Part shown: positions 5,803 to 13,598 of the stretch, in pieces | Numbering within the stretch: the stretch's first letter is position 1 | Layout of the letters: each line of letters starts with the position of its first letter | Assembly: GCA_023701085.1 (NCBI GenBank) | Contig: JAMPXR010000014.1 | Coordinates: forward strand, 1 to 14,987 | Direction of reading: 5' to 3' | Source: Ramlibacter sp. | GTDB lineage: Bacteria; Pseudomonadota; Gammaproteobacteria; Burkholderiales; Burkholderiaceae_C | Length of the DNA stretch: 14,987 bases | The notes under the pieces: generated by a model | Databases searched by the model: none | The model's input: the letters and a program-made list of their open reading frames with translations, nothing else | What the model was told of the DNA's origin: nothing | Position numbers and translations under genes: made by a program

Positions 5803-6855
5803 TCAGGCCGCGGGCCCGGACACACCGGCCGACTCGAAGCTGGCCATTTCGCGCATCACCGCGCAGGCCGAGACCAACAGCGGCCACGCCAGCGCCGCGC
5901 CCGAGCCTTCGCCCAGCCGCAGGCCCAGGTCGAGCAGCGGCTGCGCGCCCTCCTGCGCGCTCGTGCCAAGGTGGCGCAGCATCAGCGCATGGCCGGCCTC
6001 GTTGGAGCGGTGCGAGAACACGCAGCGCTGCGTGACATGGGGCTCCAGCCGCTGCGCCACCAGCACGGCGGAGGAGGAGATGAAGCCGTCGACCACGATC
6101 ACGCGCCGCTGCGCGGCGGCCTGCAGCACGGCGCCGACCATGGTCGCGATCTCGAAGCCGCCCAGGGCCGCCAGCGCGTCCAGCGGCGCCGTGGCTTGCG
6201 CATGCAGCGCCAGCACCTGGCGCAGCACTTCCCGCTTGCGCGCGACGCCGGCCGGGTCCAGCCCGGTGCCCGCGCCCACGCAATCGGCCACGCCGTGGCC
6301 GGTCAGGCGCGCCAGCAGCAGCGCCGCCGCCGAGGTGTTGCCGATGCCCATCTCGCCCAGCAGCAGGGCATTGCCCGGCAGCTGCTCGACGATGGCGCGG
6401 CCGTTGGCAATCGCCTGCTCGCATTGCGCGGCGGACATTGCCGGCCCAGTGAACGAATCGGCCGTGCCGGGCGCGATCTTGCGCACCAGCAGGCCCTCGC
6501 GCGGCGCGAAATCGCGCGCCACCCCGCAATCGACCACCGTCAGCGCGATGGCGTGCTGGCGCGCCAGCACGCTGACGGCGGCGCCGCCGGCCAGGAAGTT
6601 CTCCACCATCTGCCAGGTCACGTCGCTCGGGTAGGCCGACACGCCGCGCGCGGCCAGGCCGTGGTCGCCCGCGAACACCACCAATTGCGGCTGTTCCAGT
6701 GCCGGCGACTCGCTGCCCTGAATCAGGCCGAGCCGCAGCGCCAGCGCCTCCAGCCGGCCCAGCGAGCCCAGCGGTTTGGTCTTCTGGTCTAGCTTGTGCT
6801 GCAGGCGCTGCGCCAGCGAAGGGTTGTCGAGGTCGGAAATTTCCATGGGTTCCAT
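5803..6855 (-). CDS. cobT: Nicotinate-nucleotide:dimethylbenzimidazole phosphoribosyltransferase
   Basis: The 350-residue enzyme transfers phosphoribose from nicotinate mononucleotide to the lower-ligand base, giving alpha-ribazole phosphate for CobS. Conserved blocks are KPLGSLGRLE at 27-36, FAGDHGLAARGVSAYP at 61-76, GEMGIGNTSAA at 167-177, VDGFISSSA at 255-263, and LGEGSGAALA at 314-323, where E316 is the catalytic base (E317 in the Salmonella enzyme). The exact start is uncertain: ATG at 6855, ATG at 6846 and TTG at 6867 are all in frame, and none has a good ribosome binding site. I chose 6855 because MEPMEISDL gives an N-terminus of usual family length. It begins 13 bases after the cobQ stop. 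No gene for making dimethylbenzimidazole (bluB) is in the window. Confidence 0.95.
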   Translation of the reverse strand: MEPMEISDLDNPSLAQRLQHKLDQKTKPLGSLGRLEALALRLGLIQGSESPALEQPQLVVFAGDHGLAARGVSAYPSDVTWQMVENFLAGGAAVSVLARQHAIALTVVDCGVARDFAPREGLLVRKIAPGTADSFTGPAMSAAQCEQAIANGRAIVEQLPGNALLLGEMGIGNTSAAALLLARLTGHGVADCVGAGTGLDPAGVARKREVLRQVLALHAQATAPLDALAALGGFEIATMVGAVLQAAAQRRVIVVDGFISSSAVLVAQRLEPHVTQRCVFSHRSNEAGHALMLRHLGTSAQEGAQPLLDLGLRLGEGSGAALAWPLLVSACAVMREMASFESAGVSGPAA

Positions 6856-6868
6856 CTTTCTGGTCAAG

Positions 6869-8398
6869 TTACGCCGGGCTCTGCCCCGGCACCGGGTTGC
6901 CGTCCATCCCTGCCCGATCGCCGATCAGGTCCGCGATCGCGCCGGGCGCGAAGTTTCGTTCGATGAAGTCGGCCAGCCCGTCGAATACGCTGTCCAGTGT
7001 CGGCGCCGCCGCGCCGAACAGCGCGTGCAGCACCGCCGGGTCCTCGAACAAGCCGTGCACGTACAGGCCCAGCACGTTGCCCTGATCGTTCTGCCATCCC
7101 AGGGCATCGGGCAGCACGGTGCGCGCGGCTTCCATGCCGGGGTGCTGCGCCGTGCGGCCGTGGTGGATCTCGTAACCCTGTACGGCCAGGCCCGACAGCG
7201 CGGCCCAGGCGCCCGCGACGGCGCCGAAACGCGCCCGCGTGCGCAGCACGGCCTTGTCAGGCTCGAAGCGGGTGACCAGCGGCAGCAGGCCCAGGCCGGG
7301 TCCGTTGTCCTCCAGGCCGTGGGTGTCGACCAGCGCCTCGCCCAGCATCTGCAAGCCGCCGCAGATGCCCAGCACCGCACCCCCGGCGTTCGCATGCCGC
7401 GCGATCGCGCCGTCCAGCCCTTGCGAGCGCAACCAGGCCAGATCGCCCGAGGTGTGCTTGGAGCCGGGCAGCACGATCCAGTCGGCCGACGCCACGTCGG
7501 CCGGGCTGCGCGCCCAGACCAGCCGGACCCCGGGCACGTTCTTGAGCGGCTGGAACTCGTCCAGGTTGCTGATGCGCGGATAGGCCACCACCGCGATCGT
7601 GCGGGTCACGGCACCGCCCGCGAGCGTGCGCTCGTCGAAGACTCCGTCCTCCTCGGGCAGCCCGTGCTGCCACCACATCGGCAGCGTCGCGATCACCGGG
7701 ACGCCCGTCAGCTCTTCCAGCATTTGCGGCGCTGGCGCCAGCAGCGACGCGTCGCCGCGGAACTTGTTGAGGACGAACCCTTGGAACAGCTTTCTTTCGG
7801 CTTCGGGCAGCAGCGCCCAGGTGCCGTAGAGGTGCGCGAACGCGCCGCCCCGGTCGATGTCGGTGACCAGCAGGCAGCGGGCACCGGCGTGGCGTGCCAC
7901 GCGCATGTTCACGATGTCGCTGTCCGACAGATTGATCTCGGCCGGCGAGCCCGCGCCTTCGATCACGACCACGTCGTTCTCCGCGCGCAAGGCGTCCAGG
8001 CACCGGGCGATCTGCGGCCAGACGCTGGCGCTGCGGCCGCGCCAGGCCATGCGCGTGAGCTCCTGGTCCACCTGGCCGAGCAGCACGACCTGGCTGTGGG
8101 TGTCCTTTTCCGGCTTGAGCAGCAGCGGGTTCATGCGCACATCGGGCTCGGCCCCGGCCGCCAGGGCCTGGAAGTACTGCGCGCTGCCGATCTCGCCGCC
8201 GGCCACCACGCGGGCGTTGTTGCTCATGTTCTGCGCCTTGAACGGCGCCACCTTCAGGCCCTGCCGCGCGTAGTGTCGGCACAGCGCCGTGACCAGCCAG
8301 CTCTTGCCGGCGCCGCTGGTCGTGCCCAGCACCATGACGCAGCGCGCCCGGCCGGTGTCGCTGGCGGTTCGGGTCGCCGCTGCCTTCTGCATGTTCAT
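6869..8398 (-). CDS. cobQ: Adenosylcobyric acid synthase (glutamine-hydrolysing)
   Basis: This 509-residue cytoplasmic enzyme amidates four side chains of adenosylcobyrinic acid a,c-diamide, using glutamine and ATP, to form adenosylcobyric acid. The N-terminal dethiobiotin-synthetase-like domain has the P-loop GTTSGAGKS at 25-33, FKAQNMSNNA at 53-62 and EGAGSPAEINL at 147-157. The C-terminal class I glutamine amidotransferase domain has LGICGGLQMLG at 343-353 with nucleophile C346, and H448 in LYVHGLFE. The ATG at 8398 overlaps the cobD stop as ATGA, with GGGGG shortly upstream, and homology begins soon after. An apparent N-terminal extension in the same frame up to 8851 is only read-through of the opposite frame of cobD. 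Its presence means the cell can process early corrin intermediates, not only cobinamide. Confidence 0.97.
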   Translation of the reverse strand: MNMQKAAATRTASDTGRARCVMVLGTTSGAGKSWLVTALCRHYARQGLKVAPFKAQNMSNNARVVAGGEIGSAQYFQALAAGAEPDVRMNPLLLKPEKDTHSQVVLLGQVDQELTRMAWRGRSASVWPQIARCLDALRAENDVVVIEGAGSPAEINLSDSDIVNMRVARHAGARCLLVTDIDRGGAFAHLYGTWALLPEAERKLFQGFVLNKFRGDASLLAPAPQMLEELTGVPVIATLPMWWQHGLPEEDGVFDERTLAGGAVTRTIAVVAYPRISNLDEFQPLKNVPGVRLVWARSPADVASADWIVLPGSKHTSGDLAWLRSQGLDGAIARHANAGGAVLGICGGLQMLGEALVDTHGLEDNGPGLGLLPLVTRFEPDKAVLRTRARFGAVAGAWAALSGLAVQGYEIHHGRTAQHPGMEAARTVLPDALGWQNDQGNVLGLYVHGLFEDPAVLHALFGAAAPTLDSVFDGLADFIERNFAPGAIADLIGDRAGMDGNPVPGQSPA

Positions 8399-9384
8399 AG
8401 GGACCCCCACGCCGCCGCCAGGGCGTCCTGGGAAGCCGGCGGCAGCACGCCCAGCCGCACGCGCCCCGGCAGTCCGAACGAGGCGCAATCGCGCAGCTTC
8501 ACGCCCCGGGCCAGCAGCCGCTCCAGCGGTGCCGCCAGATCCGGGCCGAGTCCGGGATCGCAGGTGAAGAAATTCGCCTGGCCGGGCTGGCAGGCCCAGC
8601 CGAGCGACTCGCACAGCGCGAGCTGGCGTTGCTTCCAATCGCGCAGCACGTCCAGGCTGCGCGCCAGCCACTCCTGCACTGCCGGCTCGCACCAGGCCTG
8701 CAGCATGGCCTGGCCATGCGCTCCGAGCGGCCACGACGGCGCCAGCGCTTCGAGCTGCGCGACCGCCGCTTCGGATGCCGAAGGTGCGATCGCATACGCG
8801 CCGCGCACGCCCGTGAGACCCAGCGCCTTGTTCGGGGTCCAGAGCTGCCACAGGCGATCCAGCAACGAGGGATCGAGCCCGAGCGCGCCGGTCAGCCGCA
8901 AGGGCTCGTAGGCCCGGTCCAGCACCACCAGGGCGCCACGGGCGATCAGAGAGCGCACCTGGTCGTCGGGGCTGCCCAGCGGGCTGGCCGGATCACAGGC
9001 CCAGGCCAGCGCGGATTCATCCGCCGACACGAGCTTCAGGCCGCAGGCGCGCGCCGCATGGGCATAGTCGCCATAACCGTGCGGCGGCACCGACACGCTG
9101 CACCGGCCCGCGCCGGCGGCCCAGGCCGTGATGCGGAAGACGAACTCGCTGCCGCTGGCGGCGATCACGATGCGCTGCGGCGCCACACCGTGCCATTGGG
9201 CCAGCCGTTCGCGCAGGGCACCATAGGCCGGGTCGGGATAGCGCGTGCCATCGGCCGCCTGCACCGCCGCCAGCGCCGGCAGGCAGGGGCCGCAGCCGTT
9301 CGCGTTGGTGGAGAAATCGTGCGCCGGCACACCGCGGCCGTCTGGACCGCCATGCACGCGGGGGATGGGGGCCGGATGCGTCAC
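8395..9384 (-). CDS. cobD: L-threonine-O-3-phosphate decarboxylase (PLP-dependent, aminotransferase fold)
   Basis: The 329-residue enzyme should decarboxylate threonine phosphate to (R)-1-amino-2-propanol phosphate, the linker attached by CbiB. It has the class I/II aminotransferase fold: HDFSTNANGCGP near the N-terminus (22-33), ASGSEF (76-81), D156 and Y159 in VLDRAYEP, the PLP lysine K186 in WTPNKALGLTGVRGAY, and the C-terminal arginines in LPGRVRLGV (305-313). The loop usually written N-P-x-N-P-T-G reads DPASPLG (131-137), so the PLP-contacting asparagine is not evident. The start is a GTG at 9384 that overlaps the cbiB stop as GTGA; no ATG is available nearby. Salmonella naming is used; the Pseudomonas denitrificans name is cobC. 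Function rests on both fold and position between cbiB and cobQ. Confidence 0.9.
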   Translation of the reverse strand: MTHPAPIPRVHGGPDGRGVPAHDFSTNANGCGPCLPALAAVQAADGTRYPDPAYGALRERLAQWHGVAPQRIVIAASGSEFVFRITAWAAGAGRCSVSVPPHGYGDYAHAARACGLKLVSADESALAWACDPASPLGSPDDQVRSLIARGALVVLDRAYEPLRLTGALGLDPSLLDRLWQLWTPNKALGLTGVRGAYAIAPSASEAAVAQLEALAPSWPLGAHGQAMLQAWCEPAVQEWLARSLDVLRDWKQRQLALCESLGWACQPGQANFFTCDPGLGPDLAAPLERLLARGVKLRDCASFGLPGRVRLGVLPPASQDALAAAWGSL

Positions 9385-10349
9385 AGCGAAGGCCACTTCA
9401 TCAGCACCGGGATGGAGAACACGACCAGCGCCAGCACGGCGCGCGCGGCCAACACCTGGGCCCGCTGGGCATCGGCGCGCTGCGGCGCGCGGCCGCCGCC
9501 GTTGAGCGCGTAGACGCCCCGCTTGCCCAGGCACACGCCCAGCGCCAGCGCCATCGCGGCCATCGGCCAGCCGCTGTTGGGCGAAGGCGTGCGGCCGGCC
9601 TCGCGGCGCAAGGCGCACCAGGGCAAGCCGCCGGCCACCGCGCCCAGCAGCAGCGCGGTGATGCGCGCGGGCAACCATGACAACACGTCGTCGGCGCGGG
9701 CCGCCCATTTGCCGGCCCATTCCCACTCGCGGCCGCCGCGCCGGCCCCGGTAGCCCCACATCGCATCGGCCGTGTTGGCGAAGCGGTAGACGGCGGCGCC
9801 CGGCAGCCCGAGCAGCACGAACCAGAACACCGGCGCGACCACTGAATCGTTCAGGTTCTCGGCCAGCGACTCGATCGCGCTTTCGCGCACCTGGGTTTCG
9901 GAGAGCGCCGCCACGTCGCGGCTGACCAGCCGGCCCAGTTGCGCGCGCGCCGACTCCAGCGATTGCGCCAGCCCGTGTTCGACGGCCGCGGTTTCCTCGC
10001 GCAGCATGCGCCACGCGAGCAAGGGCTTGAGCGCGACCCCCAGCAGCAGCCCGGCGGCGCCGGCCGCGAACTCGATCGCAACCCGCTGGATGGCGAAGGC
10101 GGCCAGCCCGACCCCAGCGGCGCCAACCAGCCAGGCCGCCGCGCCCCCCAGCAGCGCCGGCAGCTGATAGCGCAGCCCGCCCGCAGGCGCCCGCTCGGGC
10201 GCCACGGCCTCGCCGGCCCAGCGCAGATAGCCGCCCATCCACACCACCGGATGCCAGCGCGTCGCGGGCTCGCCGAACCAGCGATCCAGGCACAGCGCGA
10301 CCAGCAGCGCCACCAGCGCCGTGTTCGCGATGGCGATATCCGTCAACAT
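9381..10349 (-). CDS. cbiB: Adenosylcobinamide-phosphate synthase
   Basis: This 322-residue inner-membrane enzyme joins adenosylcobyric acid to aminopropanol phosphate. Family blocks are LDRWFGEP at 21-28, HPVVWMGG at 33-40, the long conserved stretch from RDVAALSE to SVVAPVFW (144-176), NTADAMWGYR at 192-201 and PSPNSGWPMAAMA at 255-267. Hydrophobic segments occur at about 65-110, 171-190, 228-246 and 300-317. The ATG at 10349 shares one base with the cobO stop (TGATG), giving translational coupling. The last four bases, GTGA, are also the start of cobD. A longer open frame running to 11033 is out-of-frame cobO sequence and not a fusion. Confidence 0.96.
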   Translation of the reverse strand: MLTDIAIANTALVALLVALCLDRWFGEPATRWHPVVWMGGYLRWAGEAVAPERAPAGGLRYQLPALLGGAAAWLVGAAGVGLAAFAIQRVAIEFAAGAAGLLLGVALKPLLAWRMLREETAAVEHGLAQSLESARAQLGRLVSRDVAALSETQVRESAIESLAENLNDSVVAPVFWFVLLGLPGAAVYRFANTADAMWGYRGRRGGREWEWAGKWAARADDVLSWLPARITALLLGAVAGGLPWCALRREAGRTPSPNSGWPMAAMALALGVCLGKRGVYALNGGGRAPQRADAQRAQVLAARAVLALVVFSIPVLMKWPSL

Positions 10350-10918
10350 CAATCTTCGATGCCGCGCTGCGCCGGAATCCCGGCGTTGAACGCATGCTTG
10401 ATCTTGGTCATCTCGGTGACCGTGTCGGCCAGCTCGACGATCTCCGCCGGGCAGCGCCGGCCGGTCAGGCAGACATGCACCTGGCGCGGCCGGGCGCGCA
10501 AAGTTTCCACCACTTCTTCCAGCGGCAGCCAGCCGTAGATCAGCGGATAGGTGATCTCGTCGAGCACCACCAGGAAATGCTCGCCGGCCTCGATCGTGGC
10601 GCGGGCCCGCTGCCAGCCCTCGCGCGCCAGCGCGGCCGAGTGCGCCAGATCCTGGCTCTTCCAGGAAAAACCATCGCCCAGACCTTCGATCGGGATGCCG
10701 ATCTGCTCGAACATGCGGTGCTCGCCAAAGCGCGCGCTCGGCACTTTCATGAACTGGTAGATCTTGACGGCCTTGCCGCGGCCATGGGCGCGCAGCGCCA
10801 GCCCGAAGGCCGCCGTGCTCTTGCCCTTGCCGTCGCCGGTGTTGACGATCAAGAGGCCGCGGCGCTCGCCCTCGGGCTTTTCGTAGCGTTTCTCGGTTGG
10901 TGGCGTTTCGATCTTCAT
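10349..10918 (-). CDS. cobO: Cob(I)yrinic acid a,c-diamide adenosyltransferase
   Basis: The 189-residue CobO/BtuR/CobA-type enzyme transfers the 5'-deoxyadenosyl group of ATP to reduced cobalt in corrinoids. It has an unusual P-loop, [10 protein letters not shown] at 26-35, then Walker B-like VVLDE at 117-121, LTGRRCP at 151-157, and the common family ending [10 protein letters not shown]. The ATG at 10918 is chosen over a TTG six bases upstream because AAAGAG lies eight bases before it. It begins 12 bases after the btuD stop. Its place directly after the importer fits a job on newly imported corrinoid as well as on pathway intermediates. Confidence 0.97.
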   Translation of the reverse strand: MKIETPPTEKRYEKPEGERRGLLIVNTGDGKGKSTAAFGLALRAHGRGKAVKIYQFMKVPSARFGEHRMFEQIGIPIEGLGDGFSWKSQDLAHSAALAREGWQRARATIEAGEHFLVVLDEITYPLIYGWLPLEEVVETLRARPRQVHVCLTGRRCPAEIVELADTVTEMTKIKHAFNAGIPAQRGIED

Positions 10919-10930
10919 TGGCAAACTCTT

Positions 10931-11707
10931 TCAGGGATGGGTCAGCGCCAGCCAGTGGCCCGACAGCGACTGGATGGCGATGCGCTGGTCGAACACCGCC
11001 TCGAGCGCGCGATGGGTCATCGCGTCGGCGCAAGGCCCGTGGTGCGCGATGCGGCCGCGCTCCATGACAACCATTTCGTCGGCGCGCAAGGCGATCGAGA
11101 TTTCGTGCAGCACGCTGACCACGGTGCTGCCGGCGGTCACCAGCTCGCGCACCAGCTGCAGCCAGTCGGCCTGATGCGGCGGGTCGAGGTTGGCCAGCGG
11201 TTCGTCCATCAGCAGCACCTGCGCCTGCACCGCCAGCGCGCGCGCCAGCAGCACGCGCTGGCGCTCGCCCCCCGAGAGCTGGCCGAGCGGCCGGTCGCGC
11301 CAGTCCCAGGCCTGGGTGGAACGCAGCGCCTGCTCGACCGCCGCGCGGTCGGCCGCGCTCGGGGCCGCCAGCCAGGCCTGGTGCGGCAGGCGGCCCAGCA
11401 TGGCCACGTCATAGGCGGTGAGTTCCTCGGCCGAGCCCTCGTTCTGGCCCAGCCAGGCCAGCTGGCGCGCACGGGCCCGGCCGGTAAGCCCATGCAGCGG
11501 CTGGCCCAGCAAGCGCACCTCGCCGTGATGCGACAGCAGGCCGGCCAATACCTTGAGCAGCGTAGACTTGCCCGCGCCGTTCGGACCGACCACGCTGGTC
11601 CAGCGGCCGATCGGCAGCGCCAGCGCGATGTCGTGCAGCACCTCGACATGGCCCAGCGCGGCCCGCACGCCGCGCGCTTCCAGCGCCAAGGACGCGGGCG
11701 CGCTCAC
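10931..11707 (-). CDS. btuD: Cobalamin ABC transporter, ATP-binding protein
   Basis: The 258-residue cytoplasmic ATPase powers corrinoid import through BtuC. It has Walker A GPNGAGKST at 41-49, the Q-loop Q88, signature LSGGERQ at 144-150, Walker B LLMDEP at 165-170, and the switch histidine H201. The D-loop reads LANLDPP. The GTG start at 11707 overlaps the btuC stop as GTGA and is preceded by a strong GGGGAGG six bases away. Longer open sequence upstream in the same frame is shadow of btuC. The substrate assignment as corrinoid, not iron-siderophore or haem, comes from the surrounding cobalamin genes, since the ATPase itself is not diagnostic. Confidence 0.93.
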   Translation of the reverse strand: MSAPASLALEARGVRAALGHVEVLHDIALALPIGRWTSVVGPNGAGKSTLLKVLAGLLSHHGEVRLLGQPLHGLTGRARARQLAWLGQNEGSAEELTAYDVAMLGRLPHQAWLAAPSAADRAAVEQALRSTQAWDWRDRPLGQLSGGERQRVLLARALAVQAQVLLMDEPLANLDPPHQADWLQLVRELVTAGSTVVSVLHEISIALRADEMVVMERGRIAHHGPCADAMTHRALEAVFDQRIAIQSLSGHWLALTHP

Positions 11708-12720
11708 AGTCCGCCTCCCCGCCCCGGGCCCCGGTGCATCAGCCACAGCAGGTAGCCTCCGCCCAGCACCGCCGTCAGCACGCCCACCGGCAGCTCCTGC
11801 GGCGCGAGCAGCCCGCGCGCCAGCACGTCGGCGGCCAGCAGCAGCGCGCCGCCCATGGCCGCCGACAGCAGGATCAGCCGGCCGTGCGTGGTCTTGACCA
11901 CCGAGCGCACCAGGTGCGGCGCGGCCAGACCGACGAAAGCGATCAGTCCGGTCTGCGCCACCGCCGTGCCGGTGGCCAGCGCCAGCGTCGCCACCAGCGC
12001 CGCGCGCATCTGCGGCAGCGGCAGGCCCAGGCTGGCGGCCGTGGCCTCGCCCAGGCTCAGGCTGTCCAGGGCCTGGCTCAGCATCCACGCGACGGCGATG
12101 CACAGGGCCAGCACCGAGCCCATGACGGCGCAGCCGGTCCAGCCGACAAAGCCGGTGGAACCGAGCATGAAGGCCTGCATCGCCTGCAAGGCTTCGGGCA
12201 CCATCAGCGTGATCAGCGAGGCCAGCGCGCCCAGCACCACGCCGACGATCACGCCGGCCAGCAGCAGGCGCAGCGTGTGCTGCACGCCGCGCGCCAGCAC
12301 CAGCGTGAGCAGCACCGCCGCCACGGCGCCGGCGAACGCGGCACCGGTCAGCCCCAGGCGCGCCGCCCATTGGGTCGCGAACGGACTCACGCCGAACAAC
12401 GCCAGCACGATCGCCACGCCCAGCGTCGCGCCCGAAGCGCTGCCCAGCAGGTAGGGGTCGGCCAGCGGATTGCGAAACAGACCCTGCGCGACGGCGCCGG
12501 CCAGCCCCAGCAGCGCGCCGGCCAGCCAGGCGCCCAGCGAACGCGGCAGGCGGATGTTCTGCACGATCTGCAGCGCCACCGGATCATGGCGCGCGCGCAG
12601 CACGCTGTCGAACCCGGTGCTGCCCACGCTGGCGCCCAGCATCAGGCCCGCGAGCGCCGCCAGCACCAGCGCCAGCCCCAGCCAGAGGGCGAAACGCTGC
12701 TGCCGCAGTCCCACCATCAT
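11704..12720 (-). CDS. btuC: Cobalamin ABC transporter, permease (FecCD/BtuC family)
   Basis: The 338-residue inner-membrane protein forms the corrinoid import channel as a dimer. The family signature runs from RLPRSLGAWLAGALLG (57-72) through AVAQGLFRNPLADPYLLGS (76-94). Further hallmarks are GLAAPHLVR and the ending QELPVGVLTAVLGGGYLLWL. The sequence is strongly hydrophobic throughout, with about ten membrane segments expected for this family. The start at 12720 (ATGATG) overlaps the btuF stop as ATGA, and GGGAG lies seven bases upstream; the second ATG at 12717 is possible. It overlaps btuD by four bases. Specificity for corrinoid is inferred from the operon. Confidence 0.94.
   Translation of the reverse strand: MMVGLRQQRFALWLGLALVLAALAGLMLGASVGSTGFDSVLRARHDPVALQIVQNIRLPRSLGAWLAGALLGLAGAVAQGLFRNPLADPYLLGSASGATLGVAIVLALFGVSPFATQWAARLGLTGAAFAGAVAAVLLTLVLARGVQHTLRLLLAGVIVGVVLGALASLITLMVPEALQAMQAFMLGSTGFVGWTGCAVMGSVLALCIAVAWMLSQALDSLSLGEATAASLGLPLPQMRAALVATLALATGTAVAQTGLIAFVGLAAPHLVRSVVKTTHGRLILLSAAMGGALLLAADVLARGLLAPQELPVGVLTAVLGGGYLLWLMHRGPGRGGGL
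11714..11720 (-). promoter_or_regulatory. Ribosome binding site deciding the btuD GTG start
   Basis: The minus strand reads GGGGAGG, then six bases, then GTG at 11707. It lies inside the btuC coding end and is one of the best Shine-Dalgarno matches in the operon, which supports the GTG over any later ATG. Confidence 0.7.
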
Positions 12721-13598
12721 GGCCGCGCTCCCGCCGCGGCCGCCGGCGCCTTGGCCAGCAGGCAGGCGGCCATCATGCGCGCCGCCTCCGCCATGCGCGG
12801 CCCGGGGCGCACCAGCACTTCCGACTCGGCCGGTGTGAACACGCAGACGCGGCGCTCGCGCACCGCGCGGATGCCGGACCAGCCCGGGCGGTCGTCCATG
12901 CCGGCATAGTTGCGGTCGCCGACCATGATCACATCGGGATTGGCGCGCACGATGAATTCCGGGTTGAGCCGCGGAAACGGGCCCAGCGCGGCCGGGATGA
13001 TGTTGGCGACGCCCAGCCGCGCCAGCGTCTCGCCGATGAAGGACGACTCGCCCGCGCCGTACGGGCCGCGGTTGACCTCGAAGTACACGCGCGTGCCCTT
13101 GATCCTGGGCGGCAGCGATTGCGCGGCCGCCGAGACCGCCGCATCGATGCGGCGCCAGACCGCCTGGGCGTCGGTCGGCGCCATCCCCAGCACGTGCGCC
13201 ATCTTGCCCAGCACGCGCTGCACGTCGGAGTGGCTGCGCGGCTCCAGTGCCACCACCTTCAGGCCCAGCGCCTGCAGCCGGTCGATGGCACGCGACGAAG
13301 TGGCCAGCACCACGACGTCGGGCCGCAGCACCACGATCGCCTCGATGCTGGGGTCGAGCCCGCCGCCCACCTGCGGCAGCCGGCTGAGTTCGGCCGGCCA
13401 GTTGGAGTAGCGGTCGACGCCGACCAGGCGCTGGCATTGCCCCAATTCGCAAATCGTTTCGGTGAGCGATGGCAACAGCGAGACGATGCGCTGCGGCGGC
13501 GCGGCCAGCATGACGCGCACGCCCCGGTCGTCCACCAGCTCCAGCGCCCAGGCCGGCAGCGCCAACGCGCACAGCAGCGCGAGCAGCCAAGGTCTCAT
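12717..13598 (-). CDS. btuF: Periplasmic cobalamin-binding protein
   Basis: The 293-residue protein starts with a signal peptide (MRPWLLALLCALALPAWA, likely cut after A18) and has the helical-backbone periplasmic binding protein fold of the BtuF family. RIVSLLPSLTETICELG (37-53) and LVGVDRYSNWP (58-68) are the usual first-lobe motifs; LDPSIEAIVVLRPDVVVLA (81-99) follows. The second lobe contains YFEVNRGPYGAGESSFIGE and IPAALGPFPRLNPEF. It should capture corrinoid in the periplasm and deliver it to BtuCD. The ATG at 13598 overlaps the cobU stop as ATGA, with GAAGGA six bases upstream. The C-terminus is alanine-rich (KAPAAAAGARP). A second protein of this superfamily lies upstream at the window edge. 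Confidence 0.93.
   Translation of the reverse strand: MRPWLLALLCALALPAWALELVDDRGVRVMLAAPPQRIVSLLPSLTETICELGQCQRLVGVDRYSNWPAELSRLPQVGGGLDPSIEAIVVLRPDVVVLATSSRAIDRLQALGLKVVALEPRSHSDVQRVLGKMAHVLGMAPTDAQAVWRRIDAAVSAAAQSLPPRIKGTRVYFEVNRGPYGAGESSFIGETLARLGVANIIPAALGPFPRLNPEFIVRANPDVIMVGDRNYAGMDDRPGWSGIRAVRERRVCVFTPAESEVLVRPGPRMAEAARMMAACLLAKAPAAAAGARP

Noticed and set aside
6869..8851. Apparent N-terminal extension of CobQ
   Set aside because: The extra 151 codons are an out-of-frame reading of cobD. The ATG at 8398 with an ATGA overlap and the conserved start of the family fix the true end.
6776..8911. A 711-codon open frame on the plus strand opposite cobT, cobQ and part of cobD
   Set aside because: It is rich in Arg, Ala, Gln and His with no recognisable domain, and the minus strand in the same place encodes clear cobT, cobQ and cobD proteins. 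Long antisense frames are expected at this GC content.
9381..11033. Apparent CobO-CbiB style fusion in one long minus-strand frame
   Set aside because: The part upstream of 10349 is cobO read in the wrong frame. cobO itself is intact in its own frame and the two genes only share one base.
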